Assembly: GCA_017857855.1 (NCBI GenBank)
Contig: JAFMCI010000011.1
Coordinates: 1 to 55,182, forward strand
Direction of reading: 5' to 3'
DNA length: 55,182 nt
DNA from: Bacteroidia bacterium
GTDB lineage: Bacteria; Bacteroidota; Bacteroidia; NS11-12g; UBA9320
Part shown: positions 25,425-34,722 of the stretch, piece by piece
How the letters are laid out: each line of letters opens with the position of its first letter
How positions within the stretch are numbered: the first letter of the stretch is position 1
Position numbers and translations under genes: made by a program
Notes under the pieces: model-generated
The model's database searches: none
What the model was told of the DNA's origin: nothing
Seen by the model: the letters and a program-made list of their open reading frames with translations, nothing else

Positions 25425-26714
25425 TTAAGTGACGGCTGAATTGGATTTATTTTCACCTCCTTTTAAGACTTCTGTAATTGCCTTTGTTTTGAGTTGCACT
25501 TCCATCCATTCCTGTTCAGCGATAGAATCAATGGTAATGGCTCCCCCTGCATTGTAGTTTAAGACCTTATTATTCGTGTCGCATAAAACACTCCTTATAA
25601 CTACATTAAAATCAAAATCTCCGTCTGGGGCAATATATCCTAGCGCTCCACTATACCAGCCACGTTTGAAATTTTCAATACCTTCAATGTATTTCATAGC
25701 GGCTATTTTGGGAGCACCGGTCATACTTCCCATAGGAAATGTCGCTTTCAAAATATCACTTATTGAAACCTCTGGAAGCACCTCTCCTTCCACGGTTGAA
25801 ATCATTTGATGTACCTGTAAGTAGCTATATATACCAAATAATTCTTTCACTTTTACCGTCCCTGATTTGCACACTCTATTTAGGTCATTTCTGACTAAAT
25901 CCACAATCATTACATTCTCAGCTCTGTCTTTTTCTGAGTTTTTAAGTTGCGTTATAAGCGCTACATCTTCTTCGGGAGTTTGGCCTTTTTTTATGGTGCC
26001 TTTTATGGGTTGGCTCACCAAGGTGTCGCCCTGTTTCATGAGGAAACGCTCCATACTTGCTCCACATAAATATAGTTGATTTGCCCGGAAATAAGCCCCC
26101 ATAGGTACAGGCGATTTTTGAAGTAAGTCTAGATGAAATAGGACAGGCTGAAAGGCGTTAAAACTATGTGAATAAGGAACACAATAATTGAGTTCGTACA
26201 CCTCCCCACCTCTAATTAATTCTTGTATTTCTTCTATTTTTTGAATATAGTCACTCCGTGATATGGGGGAATATACGGGTGAAATATCTCGTTTATTTTT
26301 AACTACGACAGCATCAAAAAAATCCAAGGATAAGTCGCCTTTTAAGACACTAACTTGCTGATTTTTATCAATAGCTAATAGTATTTGAGGCTCAAAAAAG
26401 AGTAGTTCAGGAGTGTCAATCACAATATTATTTGCACTGCTCAGGGTTTCAAAATGATTTTTAACATCATATCCTAGCACTCCAAATAGCCATTTTCCTT
26501 GGGTAGTAGCTTGCTCAAAACTCGACCAAGATGTATAAACCTGGGTAGCGCCAATTGCTGCTAACAATTCAAACTCCCCTACATTAACACCTGTATTAAG
26601 CTGGCAACTATCTAATATGCATTGGTAATTAAACGTATCCGCATAAGCATATACCAACTCCTTAAAACGAGCTATCCCATTCTGAGCTATGTATTCCTGT
26701 AACTTATTCTTCAA
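25425..26714 (-). CDS. pabB: Aminodeoxychorismate synthase component I
   Basis: PabB converts chorismate to 4-amino-4-deoxychorismate with ammonia from a glutamine amidotransferase, for folate synthesis. Within the chorismate-binding domain, 'SQPIKGTIKKG' has the Lys of the PIKGT motif that marks PabB (TrpE has Ala there). 'RAENVMIVDLVRNDLNR', 'VEGEVLPEVSISD' and 'FPMGSMTGAPKIAAM' complete the active site. No pabA is adjacent. The start is TTG at 26714, which overlaps the last 11 bases of uvrC, so the two are co-transcribed. Total 429 residues, usual for the bacterial single-domain form. Confidence 0.92.
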   Translation of the reverse strand: MKNKLQEYIAQNGIARFKELVYAYADTFNYQCILDSCQLNTGVNVGEFELLAAIGATQVYTSWSSFEQATTQGKWLFGVLGYDVKNHFETLSSANNIVIDTPELLFFEPQILLAIDKNQQVSVLKGDLSLDFFDAVVVKNKRDISPVYSPISRSDYIQKIEEIQELIRGGEVYELNYCVPYSHSFNAFQPVLFHLDLLQKSPVPMGAYFRANQLYLCGASMERFLMKQGDTLVSQPIKGTIKKGQTPEEDVALITQLKNSEKDRAENVMIVDLVRNDLNRVCKSGTVKVKELFGIYSYLQVHQMISTVEGEVLPEVSISDILKATFPMGSMTGAPKIAAMKYIEGIENFKRGWYSGALGYIAPDGDFDFNVVIRSVLCDTNNKVLNYNAGGAITIDSIAEQEWMEVQLKTKAITEVLKGGENKSNSAVT

Positions 26715-28500
26715 AATACTCCTTCACTAATTTAGCCTTTGCTGGACCTACTACACCTGCAATATCCTCAAAACTCGTTTTTTTAATTCGTGCTACTGAC
26801 TTAAATGTCTTGAGCAATTCGGTAGCGGTTTCGTCTCCAATGCCTTTTATTTCAGTCAGTTTACTCACTATCGTCTCTTTACTCCTGCGGTTACGGTGAT
26901 GCGTTATGCCGAAACGGTGTGCCTCGTCTCGCATATGCTGTATAACCTTTAGACTTTCAGATTTTTTATCAATATACAAGGGTAAACTATCGCCTGGATA
27001 ATAGATTTCTTCTAGTCTTTTAGCAATGCCTACTATCGCCATTTTGCCGTATAAATTCAAATCTCTGAGTGCTTTAACCGAACTACTAAGCTGTCCTTTC
27101 CCTCCATCTATAACTATAAGTTGTGGCAGCGGTTGGTTTTCTTCCACCATTCGCTTATAACGGCGGGTAAGAACTTCATACATGCTAGCAAAGTCATCAG
27201 GTCCTTCTACTGTTTTAATATTAAAATGACGGTAATCTTTTTTACTGGGTTTCCCATCTCTAAACACCACACAAGCACTTACCGGGAATGCCCCTTGTAT
27301 ATTGGAATTATCAAAACATTCCATATGATATGGTATTTCGGTAAGTCTCAAATCTTGCTTTATAACCCCAAGTAAGCGATCTATTTTTAATTGCGGATCT
27401 AGTTTTTCATACTGATTGCTTTTTTCTTGCATGTACAACGAGGCATTTTTATAACTCAAATCCAATAGCTTCAACTTATCTCCACTTACGGGAACAATAA
27501 AATTACCTTGCAGAGGAAGTTTTATGGGTACTATGACTTCTTCCGTAGCACTATTTAAGGTTGCAATTTCACCATAGGCCATTTCCAAAAGATCTTCGAT
27601 GCTCTCGTCCATCTTTTTTTTCATTTCCAAGTTTTTAGATTGGATAATGATACCTCCAGAAATACGCAAATAATTAATATAGGCATAGCGTTCATTTTGG
27701 GCAATATTGAGCACATCTACGTCATTTATACGATGATTTACCACGGTACTTCTACTTTGGTATTTATCTAATAGTTCGAGCTTATATAAATATTTAGCGG
27801 CTTCTTCGTAGTGCCAATCTGCAGCAGCTCGCTCCATCTTGTGTTTTAGGTGGTCTTTAACCTCTTTCAAATTTCCGCGCAGTATATTTTTAATCCCTTT
27901 TATACTTTCCGCATATTCTTCTTCTGTTTCCAGCCCTTCGCAAGCACCCTTACAATTGCCTATTTGGTATTCTAAACATACCTTAAATTTATGTGCATCA
28001 ATATTGGCTTGAGAGAGATTATATGTGCAATTACGTGTAGGATAAATCTGCTTACACAAGTCGAGTACTATTTTCATCAACCTGATATTACTGAAAGGAC
28101 CAAAGTATGTACCCGCGCCTTTTACAGGATTACGCATAGCAAACACTTTAGGGAAGCGTTCCCGAGTAACCATAATAAGCGGAAAGGTTTTATCGTCCTT
28201 TAGGTTAATATTATACTTAGGCTGAAACTCTTTTATCAGACTGTTTTCCAATAAGAGCGCATCCATCTCGGTAGGCACCACCGTAATATTTACATCCCAT
28301 ATTTTACTCACCAAAATGCGGGTTTTACCACTATCATGATGATTTTTGTTGAAATAAGAACTTACGCGTTTCTTTAAACTTTTGGCCTTACCTATGTAGA
28401 GTAAAGCTCCGTCCTTGTCATAGTATTTATACACGCCAGGAGCATCTGGCATTATTTTAAGCTTCTTAGTAATCGGCGCTATTTCAGACGTTTTGGGCAA
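26704..28500 (-). CDS. uvrC: Excinuclease ABC subunit UvrC
   Basis: UvrC makes both incisions in nucleotide excision repair. The GIY-YIG nuclease is at the start ('APGVYKYYDKDGALLYIGKAK'), the Cys-rich linker 'KVCLEYQIGNCKGACEG' follows, then a UVR segment ('MERAAADWHYEEAAKYLYKLE'), the RNase H-like C-terminal nuclease ('ECFDNSNIQGAFPVSACVVF', 'IDGGKGQL') and tandem helix-hairpin-helix motifs at the end. The frame is open to a TTG at 28542, but the TTG at 28500 gives 598 residues, normal for the family, and follows a near -7 TACCTTCG by five bases. Both starts are TTG; the choice is moderate. Confidence 0.95.
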   Translation of the reverse strand: MPKTSEIAPITKKLKIMPDAPGVYKYYDKDGALLYIGKAKSLKKRVSSYFNKNHHDSGKTRILVSKIWDVNITVVPTEMDALLLENSLIKEFQPKYNINLKDDKTFPLIMVTRERFPKVFAMRNPVKGAGTYFGPFSNIRLMKIVLDLCKQIYPTRNCTYNLSQANIDAHKFKVCLEYQIGNCKGACEGLETEEEYAESIKGIKNILRGNLKEVKDHLKHKMERAAADWHYEEAAKYLYKLELLDKYQSRSTVVNHRINDVDVLNIAQNERYAYINYLRISGGIIIQSKNLEMKKKMDESIEDLLEMAYGEIATLNSATEEVIVPIKLPLQGNFIVPVSGDKLKLLDLSYKNASLYMQEKSNQYEKLDPQLKIDRLLGVIKQDLRLTEIPYHMECFDNSNIQGAFPVSACVVFRDGKPSKKDYRHFNIKTVEGPDDFASMYEVLTRRYKRMVEENQPLPQLIVIDGGKGQLSSSVKALRDLNLYGKMAIVGIAKRLEEIYYPGDSLPLYIDKKSESLKVIQHMRDEAHRFGITHHRNRRSKETIVSKLTEIKGIGDETATELLKTFKSVARIKKTSFEDIAGVVGPAKAKLVKEYFEE

Positions 28501-28678
28501 GGATACGAAGGTAGTAAATATGAAATGAAGGCGAACGCACAAAATATAGCTAACTTCTAGATTTATTAATTAATGATGTAAGCCTTGAATAATATCATTT
28601 TTACCTAGTTATTTACAGAATAATTGCTGTAATAAGGTAACTATTCGCTTGCTTTGTACGTTGTAAAACAAAACTATC

Positions 28679-29431
28679 TTGAGGCACTTTTTTGCACTTC
28701 TTGTTATTACTCTTTTCTGTGCTGCACACGCACAGCAGCAAACCTTTAGTGCACAATTTAAATCCCTTGAAAACGGAGAAGGTGTAATCTATGCAAGAGT
28801 GTTTACCCAAGGTGGCCAAGCTAAACTCACCAATGTAGATGGTTTAGTAGAACTAAATTACACCAAAGGTGCTACCATAATTGTAACTCATTTGAGTTTT
28901 GATTCATTGCAACTCAATCCAGCTGATTTTGATGGGAGAAAGAACTTGATCTTTTACTTACAGCCTAAAACCTATCAACTGCGTGAAGTATCCTACTCGA
29001 TTTTAGGAAACAGATCTCTTTTTGACAACAAGTTTGTTAAAAATGATTTAGGTAAATCTGACGAAGAAAAGGTACGAGAAAAGCTAAATATCATTGATAT
29101 GAAAAAGGAGCTTACAGGTCTAGATCAGTCTGCTCAAGGCGGCGTTGTACTGGGGAGTCCGATATCGTATTTGTATGACCGGTTTAGTAAAGCAGGCAAG
29201 GAAAGAACAAAGTATGCTATGCTCGTAGAACAAGACAAACTAGCTGCTATTTCTCGAAAACAATTTGATGACCTTACAGTCACTACCCTTACCAATTATA
29301 CCGACGAAGAATTAGAAAAATTCAAAGTGTTTTGCGCATTTCATCCTTCGTACATACAAGCGGTGGATGCCCTTCAGCTCTATTTTGAAATACTACGTTG
29401 CCGAGACGAGTACGTTAAAAAAGGATATTAA
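28679..29431 (+). CDS. Secreted protein with carboxypeptidase-like domain, 250 aa
   Basis: A signal peptide (about 1-18, ending AHA) is followed by a small beta-sandwich, 'VIYARVFTQGGQAKLTNVDGLVELNYTKGATIIVTHLSFDS', which reads like the CarboxypepD_reg fold common at the front of Bacteroidota surface proteins. After about residue 110 it is charged and helical, ending 'LYFEILRCRDEYVKKGY'. I do not know a function. The start is TTG at 28679, because no ATG exists before residue 137. It converges on the metalloprotease gene with a two-base gap. Confidence 0.75.
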   Translation: MRHFFALLVITLFCAAHAQQQTFSAQFKSLENGEGVIYARVFTQGGQAKLTNVDGLVELNYTKGATIIVTHLSFDSLQLNPADFDGRKNLIFYLQPKTYQLREVSYSILGNRSLFDNKFVKNDLGKSDEEKVREKLNIIDMKKELTGLDQSAQGGVVLGSPISYLYDRFSKAGKERTKYAMLVEQDKLAAISRKQFDDLTVTTLTNYTDEELEKFKVFCAFHPSYIQAVDALQLYFEILRCRDEYVKKGY

Positions 29432-29433
29432 TT

Positions 29434-30255
29434 TTATTTCGCTTTTATGTCTGCCATACATTGCTCGCCAAAAAGAGTTATGTCTTGCCCTCTCGTAAAC
29501 CGGTCTATGTACTGAGCGACTTCCCCTGCTCCATTTTTCCAATACATTACACAATTTGCGTTAGAACAATGTGAACCATTCGCTTGGTCGTGATGCAGAC
29601 TCGTAGTTGGTACCCCATTATTTACTAGACCAAGCACATGGCCAATTTCATGTGTAACGGTGCTCTGTTCCACCATGTTTTTTTCGGCTTCTTTGCTACT
29701 GGAGGCACTTATTACAGGCTTAAAAATAGCTACTACTGCCGAGCCATCAATATTAAGACCTAGCACGCGGGTTTCTATGACACCGTCTTTTATGAGATAG
29801 CCATTCAAAAATAGCAGTACGATGCTTTTTACAGAATCCTTATTGGAATATCGCTGCACATCAGCGGCAATATCTATAATGTTTTGTCGGGTATAATTAT
29901 TTTGAGATAGGACACCTAAATTCTTCATGCTATCTAACACATGCGGAACTTTAACTGGTATTTTTTGGGTGCCGAGTAATTGATTTAGATTGTAATCTGT
30001 TATGCGCCAATTATCAAATCCCCCAAAGCTGGTATATGGATCTGCACCTTGCTCATAAGCTATGATTAATTCTAAGCCCGTGGTATTACCATACAAGTTA
30101 TCTACGAATCGATCTTGTGAAGCTGCAGGGATATCGTCGTTACAAGAAAACTGCGCGAAGCTTATCACTGATAGGAACCATAGAAAAAAACCATGGTTGG
30201 CGCGTTTAAAATTCACACTATTTACACCTATTTGATTCGTATTACTACTTTTCAC
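29434..30255 (-). CDS. Zinc metalloprotease lipoprotein (HEIGH type)
   Basis: A predicted envelope-anchored metalloprotease. 'THEIGHVLGLVNNGVP' (about 202-217) contains the extended HExGHxxGLxxxG zinc site of metzincin-like proteases, and 'CVMYWKNG' follows about 25 residues later at the usual Met-turn position. A hydrophobic leader ends in FAQFSC, a lipobox, then 'NDDIPAASQD'. The start is GTG at 30255; a GTG at 30216 would put the leader closer to the N-terminus and is equally plausible. It lies 13 bases downstream of the FAH-family gene and is probably co-transcribed with it. Confidence 0.85.
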   Translation of the reverse strand: MKSSNTNQIGVNSVNFKRANHGFFLWFLSVISFAQFSCNDDIPAASQDRFVDNLYGNTTGLELIIAYEQGADPYTSFGGFDNWRITDYNLNQLLGTQKIPVKVPHVLDSMKNLGVLSQNNYTRQNIIDIAADVQRYSNKDSVKSIVLLFLNGYLIKDGVIETRVLGLNIDGSAVVAIFKPVISASSSKEAEKNMVEQSTVTHEIGHVLGLVNNGVPTTSLHHDQANGSHCSNANCVMYWKNGAGEVAQYIDRFTRGQDITLFGEQCMADIKAK

Positions 30256-30268
30256 ACTCCACTTTATT

Positions 30269-30877
30269 TTATCTCACTTTCACGTTTAGCACTTTTTTAC
30301 CTTCGATGAAGCCTTCAAGTAAATCGCCCGGAGCAACAGGCCCAACTCCTTCTGGAGTCCCTGTAAAGAGTAGATCGCCAATTTTTAAGGTGAAGTACTG
30401 AGACGAATGCTCTATTAGCTGTGCAATGTTATGTAACATCAGTGAGGTATTTCCATCTTGAACGAGTTCGCCATTTTTTTTGAGTTGAAAGTGAAGGTTA
30501 CTCAAATCAAAATCATCTACGCTTAAAAAGTCGCCTAACACTGCACTTTGGTCAAATGCCTTAGCTTTTTCCCAAGGTAAACCTTTAGCTTTTAAAGCAC
30601 TTTGTACATCGCGGGCTGTAAAGTCAATGCCCACGGTAAATTCTGCAAAATATTTAGGCGCGAACTTCGCTTCTATGTTTTTGCCTAATCTGTTGATACG
30701 CACCACTACTTCGAGTTCGTAATGTACATCATTGGTCCAGTCAGGTATATAAAATGCATCGCGTTGTCTAAATACGGCGGAGTCCGGTTTCATAAAGATA
30801 ACAGGTTCTGCAGCTACCTCATTTCCTAGTTCGGCGGCATGAGCGGCGTAGTTTCTTCCTATGCAAATTATTTTCAT
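30269..30877 (-). CDS. Fumarylacetoacetate hydrolase-family protein
   Basis: A 202-residue FAH-fold enzyme. It starts with 'KIICIGRNYAAHAAELGNEV', has 'PVIFMKPDSAVF', metal-binding acidic residues in the 'HYELEVVVRI' and 'GIDFTARDVQSALKAKGLPWEKAKAFD' segments, and 'TGTPEGVGPVAPGD' near the end. Small members include 2-keto-4-pentenoate hydratase/isomerases and acylpyruvases; the exact substrate is not determined. A weak -7 TACCTTAA precedes the start. Confidence 0.9.
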   Translation of the reverse strand: MKIICIGRNYAAHAAELGNEVAAEPVIFMKPDSAVFRQRDAFYIPDWTNDVHYELEVVVRINRLGKNIEAKFAPKYFAEFTVGIDFTARDVQSALKAKGLPWEKAKAFDQSAVLGDFLSVDDFDLSNLHFQLKKNGELVQDGNTSLMLHNIAQLIEHSSQYFTLKIGDLLFTGTPEGVGPVAPGDLLEGFIEGKKVLNVKVR

Positions 30878-30967
30878 ATTGGATTAGTGTTACTCAATTA
30901 AGGTAGATTTTACTTCTTTAATTTAAACTTTTATGCTGCACAAAATTATGCATTTTTGCGCCAAGCA

Positions 30968-31525
30968 ATGCTAGATCCTACCGAACTTCTCTATGCCTAT
31001 TCACAAGGCTATTTTCCGATGGCTGTGCCAGAGGATAACAATGAGATTTTTTGGTTTAAACCTGATATGCGTGGCATAATACCGCTTGACACTTTTCACG
31101 TTTCTAAAAACTTAAAACGGCTGTACAACAAAGGTCATTTTGAACTTCGCATAAATGGAGACTTTGAGGGAACCATGCGTGGCTGCGCTGAACGTGAGGA
31201 CACTTGGATAAGCGAGGAAATAATTGCTTCCTATGGGAAACTAAATGAAATGGGCTACGGCTTTAGTTTTGAAACGTGGAGAAATGAAAAACTGGTGGGC
31301 GGCCTTTACGGCGTGGCATTGGGCAGGGTTTTTTTTGGTGAAAGCATGTTTCATACTGAAACCGATGCCAGTAAAATCGCATTATTATTTTTGGTTGAAT
31401 TTCTGCAGGAAAATAATTTTCAGTTACTGGACACGCAGTATATCAATGACCATTTAATGCAGTTTGGGGCGGTAGAAATTCCAAATGAAGAATATGAGGA
31501 ACTCTTGGCAAGAGCTTTAGAATAA
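30968..31525 (+). CDS. aat: Leucyl/phenylalanyl-tRNA-protein transferase
   Basis: Aat adds Leu or Phe to N-terminal basic residues, making N-end rule degradation signals for ClpAP via ClpS. 'LLYAYSQGYFPMAVPEDNNEIFWFKPDMRGIIPL' near the start, 'GCAEREDTWISEEIIASY' and 'VGGLYGVALGRVFFGESMF' are diagnostic. I chose the ATG at 30968 (MLDPTELLYAY), 186 residues; the TTG at 30956 overlaps a -7-like CATTTTTG box ending at 30958, nine bases before this ATG. Convergent with the isochorismate synthase gene. Confidence 0.95.
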   Translation: MLDPTELLYAYSQGYFPMAVPEDNNEIFWFKPDMRGIIPLDTFHVSKNLKRLYNKGHFELRINGDFEGTMRGCAEREDTWISEEIIASYGKLNEMGYGFSFETWRNEKLVGGLYGVALGRVFFGESMFHTETDASKIALLFLVEFLQENNFQLLDTQYINDHLMQFGAVEIPNEEYEELLARALE

Positions 31526-31588
31526 TTTGTCTTACTCTTGATTAGACATTGACGTTGTATTAGGCAACGCAACCAATTGTAAAGTGAC

Positions 31589-32560
31589 TTACAGCAACTC
31601 CTTAATCGTTGCAATCTTTTTTTCTGTTTCTAACCATTCCGCAGTAGGGTCTGATTCTTTGGTGATGCCGGCACCTGCAAATAGCTCTACGCTGTCTTTT
31701 GCAAATCGCATACAACGTAGGTTCACAAAAAAAGTCGCGGTATTTTTGCGCAACACCCCTGTAATACCCGAATAAAAGCTTCTGTTCATGGTCTCAAACT
31801 CTTGAATAAAACCAAAGCTCTTATCACGTGGTAAACCACATACAGCGCTTGTAGGTTGCAAATGCTTTAGTAATTCTAAGGCTTGCAATTTATCTGCTTG
31901 GGCAGTATAGGCTGTTTTTAAATGCTTGATATCACCAAAAGTAGCCTCTTGTACTTCCGATTTGGTAAAATTAATGAGTCCTATTTTAGCTAACTTTTCT
32001 TCAATAAACTGTGCCACCATCTTTTGCTCCTCGTGCTCTTTATGGGTAAATTCTTCTGACAACGACTTAGTACCTGCCAGTGCAACTGTATAGACTACTC
32101 CATCGGCATAATGTAATAATAATTCAGGTGATGCACCCACCCAAACCTCGGGGCCTATATTGACATAATATCCATACGAATTAGGATATTTTTTTACTGC
32201 TTTTTGAAAGGATTCTTCGGGATCAAACTGCCCTTGTATTATTTCATTTCTAGCCAAAACAACCTTTTCTAAATCCCCCGTTTCCATGTCTGCACGTGCC
32301 AGGTAAACACTGGTTTCATACTCTAATTGCGTAAGAGGCTCATTAGGAGACAAGTCAAATTCGGTAATTGTATTCTCATTGGGATCATTGCTAAAAAAGT
32401 ATGCCTGTTTACTTCTGTCAAATGGGTAAAAAAGCAATCCTTCTCGTTGCATCCAGTAGGCATCTATCTCATCAAAAGACTCCATACTATCGGCAGTATA
32501 TCGCTCTATTTTCTTTTCATCTGGTAGATATACCAGTGCTCCTATATTCTCTAAGGCCAT
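31589..32560 (-). CDS. Isochorismate synthase (MenF/EntC type)
   Basis: A chorismate-utilising enzyme that converts chorismate to isochorismate, the first step to menaquinone or catechol siderophores. 'KVVLARNEII' (about 99-108), 'ALAGTKSLSEEFTHKEHEEQKMVAQ' with the GT loop and catalytic Glu, 'QPTSAVCGLPRDKSFGFIQEFE', 'RSFYSGITGVL' and 'LFAGAGITKESDPTAEWLETEKK' are all in place. The N-terminus is short, as in Bacteroidota menaquinone enzymes (323 residues). It begins at the last base of the upstream thioesterase gene (TAATG-type overlap). A thioesterase partner argues for menaquinone rather than siderophore synthesis. Confidence 0.92.
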   Translation of the reverse strand: MALENIGALVYLPDEKKIERYTADSMESFDEIDAYWMQREGLLFYPFDRSKQAYFFSNDPNENTITEFDLSPNEPLTQLEYETSVYLARADMETGDLEKVVLARNEIIQGQFDPEESFQKAVKKYPNSYGYYVNIGPEVWVGASPELLLHYADGVVYTVALAGTKSLSEEFTHKEHEEQKMVAQFIEEKLAKIGLINFTKSEVQEATFGDIKHLKTAYTAQADKLQALELLKHLQPTSAVCGLPRDKSFGFIQEFETMNRSFYSGITGVLRKNTATFFVNLRCMRFAKDSVELFAGAGITKESDPTAEWLETEKKIATIKELL

Positions 32561-33018
32561 TATTTTTTATCTATTACCGCAAGCGTCATTCTGCTTACGT
32601 TGATTAGAACTCCTTCATTATCTTTTGTTTGTACTTCCCACACTTGAGTGCTTCTGCCCAAATGTACCGCAACAGCGGTAGAAACTACATAGCCATCTCT
32701 TACACCTTTAAGGTGATTGGTGTTTAACGACAAACCGACACATACTTTGCCACTTGCATGCGCCACTAAATTACCTGCGAGACTGGCTACATTTTCGGCA
32801 AGTGCTGCCACAGCTCCACCGTGCAATAAGCCCATGGGTTGATGTACTATTGAGGTTACAGGCATGCGCATAGTTACGCTATTCTCTGTTACTTCTGTCA
32901 CTTCCATGTGTAAGTGCTCCGCTAAAGTATTCTTACCGAATTCGTTTAATTGAGATATGTTTATAGCTTTGTGGTCTATCAAGGTAATATCGTTAAAAGT
33001 GACCGCAAAGAAAACCAT
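32560..33018 (-). CDS. PaaI-family hotdog-fold thioesterase
   Basis: A 152-residue acyl-CoA thioesterase of the PaaI/YdiI type. The hotdog core has 'PMGLLHGGAVAALAENVAS' (the HGG motif and catalytic Glu region) and 'LNTNHLKGVRDGYVVSTA'. Coupled translation with isochorismate synthase suggests the 1,4-dihydroxy-2-naphthoyl-CoA hydrolase step of menaquinone synthesis, an inference from context. The ATG at 33018 is used, but the first 20 residues look unlike the family and the 5' end would overlap the divergent phosphatase, so the real start may lie nearer 'ISQLNEFG'. Confidence 0.87.
   Translation of the reverse strand: MVFFAVTFNDITLIDHKAINISQLNEFGKNTLAEHLHMEVTEVTENSVTMRMPVTSIVHQPMGLLHGGAVAALAENVASLAGNLVAHASGKVCVGLSLNTNHLKGVRDGYVVSTAVAVHLGRSTQVWEVQTKDNEGVLINVSRMTLAVIDKK
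32964..32971 (+). promoter_or_regulatory. -7 box TAGCTTTG for the histidine phosphatase gene
   Basis: A perfect TAnnTTTG match, 27 bases before the chosen GTG start. A weak -33-like TTCG lies 19 bases upstream. Confidence 0.5.
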
Positions 33019-33619
33019 TTATATCATTAGACACGGCGAAACAGAATACAATAAGAAAGGAATAATTCAAGGTAGTGGGATAGACAGTGACTTAAATGAA
33101 GTAGGCAGAAAACAGGCTGAGCAGTTTTTTCAAGCCTATTATCACTTACCTTTTGATAACATTTACACCAGTGAACTTAAACGTACGCACCAAAGTGTAG
33201 AACCCTTTTTACGAGCCGGCAAAAGCATGGAGATAATGCCTGAGTTTAATGAGATAAACTGGGGGATTTTTGAAGGATTAAAAAGTACACCCGAGAGTTT
33301 TAAGCGCTATACTGCAATGACAGACGATTGGAGAGCCGGATTACTAGACCGTTGTGTAGATGGCGGAGAAACACCTAATCAACTTCAAAAAAGACAAGCC
33401 GTAGGTTTGCAAAAAGTACTGAACAGACCGCATGAAAAACAAATCTTGATTTGCATGCACGGACGAGCTATGCGCAGCTTCTTGTGTCTTCTGACCAAAA
33501 CTCCACTGGAGCAAATGGATGATTTTAAGCACAATAATTTGTGCATGTATAAGCTAGAATATGACGGCGAAACATTTGACATTGTAGAACACAATTGCAT
33601 CAAGCATTTGTGGATATAG
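32999..33619 (+). CDS. Histidine phosphatase family protein
   Basis: A phosphoglycerate-mutase-like phosphatase. 'IYIIRHGETEYNKKGIIQGSG' carries the RHG catalytic His (about residue 11), 'NIYTSELKRTHQSVEP' the second Arg, 'EFNEINWGIFEGL' the Glu, and 'ILICMHGRAMRSF' the second catalytic His. The open frame reaches an upstream ATG at 32957, but that precedes the -7 box, so I use the GTG at 32999 (MTAKKTIY, 206 residues). CobC/alpha-ribazole phosphatase and general sugar phosphatases share this signature, and the substrate is open. Confidence 0.9.
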   Translation: MTAKKTIYIIRHGETEYNKKGIIQGSGIDSDLNEVGRKQAEQFFQAYYHLPFDNIYTSELKRTHQSVEPFLRAGKSMEIMPEFNEINWGIFEGLKSTPESFKRYTAMTDDWRAGLLDRCVDGGETPNQLQKRQAVGLQKVLNRPHEKQILICMHGRAMRSFLCLLTKTPLEQMDDFKHNNLCMYKLEYDGETFDIVEHNCIKHLWI

Positions 33620-33748
33620 GATGTATATAGTTGCTACATTGTTATAGATAGGGTATCCATTAAGTTCTTCATAAAACGGCAGTTATCGTTTGGATGAGTA
33701 TTAACGGAAATACATCTGCTAAATTTTTTAAAAGCGAGATACTTAATT

Positions 33749-33783
33749 AAAACAAAAACGGTCCGAGTTTGCACCCGAACCGC
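33749..33783 (-). terminator. Terminator of the SDR gene
   Basis: On the minus strand a nine-pair stem at 33782-33774 with 33767-33759 (CGGTTCGGG with CTCGGACCG, with two G-U pairs) closes a six-base loop and is followed by TTTTTGTTTT. It is a strong intrinsic terminator about 30 bases after the SDR stop. Confidence 0.85.
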
Positions 33784-33811
33784 TATTGCTTTTAGCCATG
33801 GTTAAACACTT

Positions 33812-34591
33812 TTATTTAACTTCCTGCATTTGTCTTATTTGTTTTAAAATTATTTTTTTGGGGGTTAATGGAACCATCGCAGTCATTAATTTTTGAGAAA
33901 AAGTAAGTCCTGAAATAACATCTAATTTCCCGTTTAACATTCCGTTATATCCGTCTTCTGCTACGCTTCTTGCGGACACGGGTTTCTTAAACATGTCAGT
34001 TTTGTCCATCCCAGATATTTTTCCAAATTCTGTTTCAGTTGCTCCCGGCATTAAGTTGGTAACCGTGATATTTGTATCACACAATTCTTCGGCAATAGCA
34101 TTGCTGAAAGAAGTAACATAGGCTTTCGTAGCAAAATAAACCGCTTGTAAAGGTCCGGGCATTAAACTAGCCGTTGAGGAAACATTGAGTATCTTTCCTT
34201 CATTATTTTTCACAAAATCTTGTAGAAAATAATGAGTAAGAGCAGTTAATACCGTGATATTTAAATTTATCATTTGTAGATCTTGTTCTAATTCCCTTTC
34301 ATTGAATTTACCTAATCCACCAAAACCTGCATTATTGATTAAATAATCAACCTTCAATCCCGCATTTTGGACTTCTTCATAAATTTCTTTTGCGGCATTA
34401 GGTTTTGTTAAGTCTTTTGAAATCACAAAAACATTGATTTTGTATTTTGCTTCTAGCTCTTTTTTTAATTCATTCAATTTGTCTTCGCTTCTTGCAATTA
34501 CAATTAAATCGCCTCCTTTTTCCGCGTGAATTTTGGAAAATTCTTTTCCAATTCCACTACTTGCTCCTGTTATTAATGCTGTATGTTTCAT
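33812..34591 (-). CDS. Short-chain dehydrogenase/reductase (DltE/YqjQ-like)
   Basis: An NAD(P)-dependent classical SDR. 'ALITGASSGIGKEF' is the TGxxxGxG cofactor loop, 'YLINNAGFG' the NNAG motif, 'NVSSTASLMPGPLQAVYFATKAYV' holds the catalytic Ser and the YxxxK pair, and the C-terminus is the long helix type of the DltE group. I start it at the ATG at 34591 (MKHTALITG, 259 residues). The ORF runs on to 34678, but those 29 residues are unrelated to the family. It shares its strand with the AraC gene directly upstream and has its own terminator, making a self-contained pair. Confidence 0.9.
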   Translation of the reverse strand: MKHTALITGASSGIGKEFSKIHAEKGGDLIVIARSEDKLNELKKELEAKYKINVFVISKDLTKPNAAKEIYEEVQNAGLKVDYLINNAGFGGLGKFNERELEQDLQMINLNITVLTALTHYFLQDFVKNNEGKILNVSSTASLMPGPLQAVYFATKAYVTSFSNAIAEELCDTNITVTNLMPGATETEFGKISGMDKTDMFKKPVSARSVAEDGYNGMLNGKLDVISGLTFSQKLMTAMVPLTPKKIILKQIRQMQEVK

Positions 34592-34722
34592 TTGACTATT
34601 TTTAAGTTCCTTTAACTTAAAACAAAGTTCGCAGCTTTTAGTAAGTATTACGAACACTAATAATGGATGTATGAACACAAAACCCTGAAATTCAAAAATG
34701 AAGCTAGATTGCTTCCTTTTAT

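Noticed and set aside
31553-31570. CGTTG/CAACG hairpin between the convergent aat and isochorismate synthase genes
   Set aside because: A five-pair stem without a T-tract on either strand is too weak to call a terminator.
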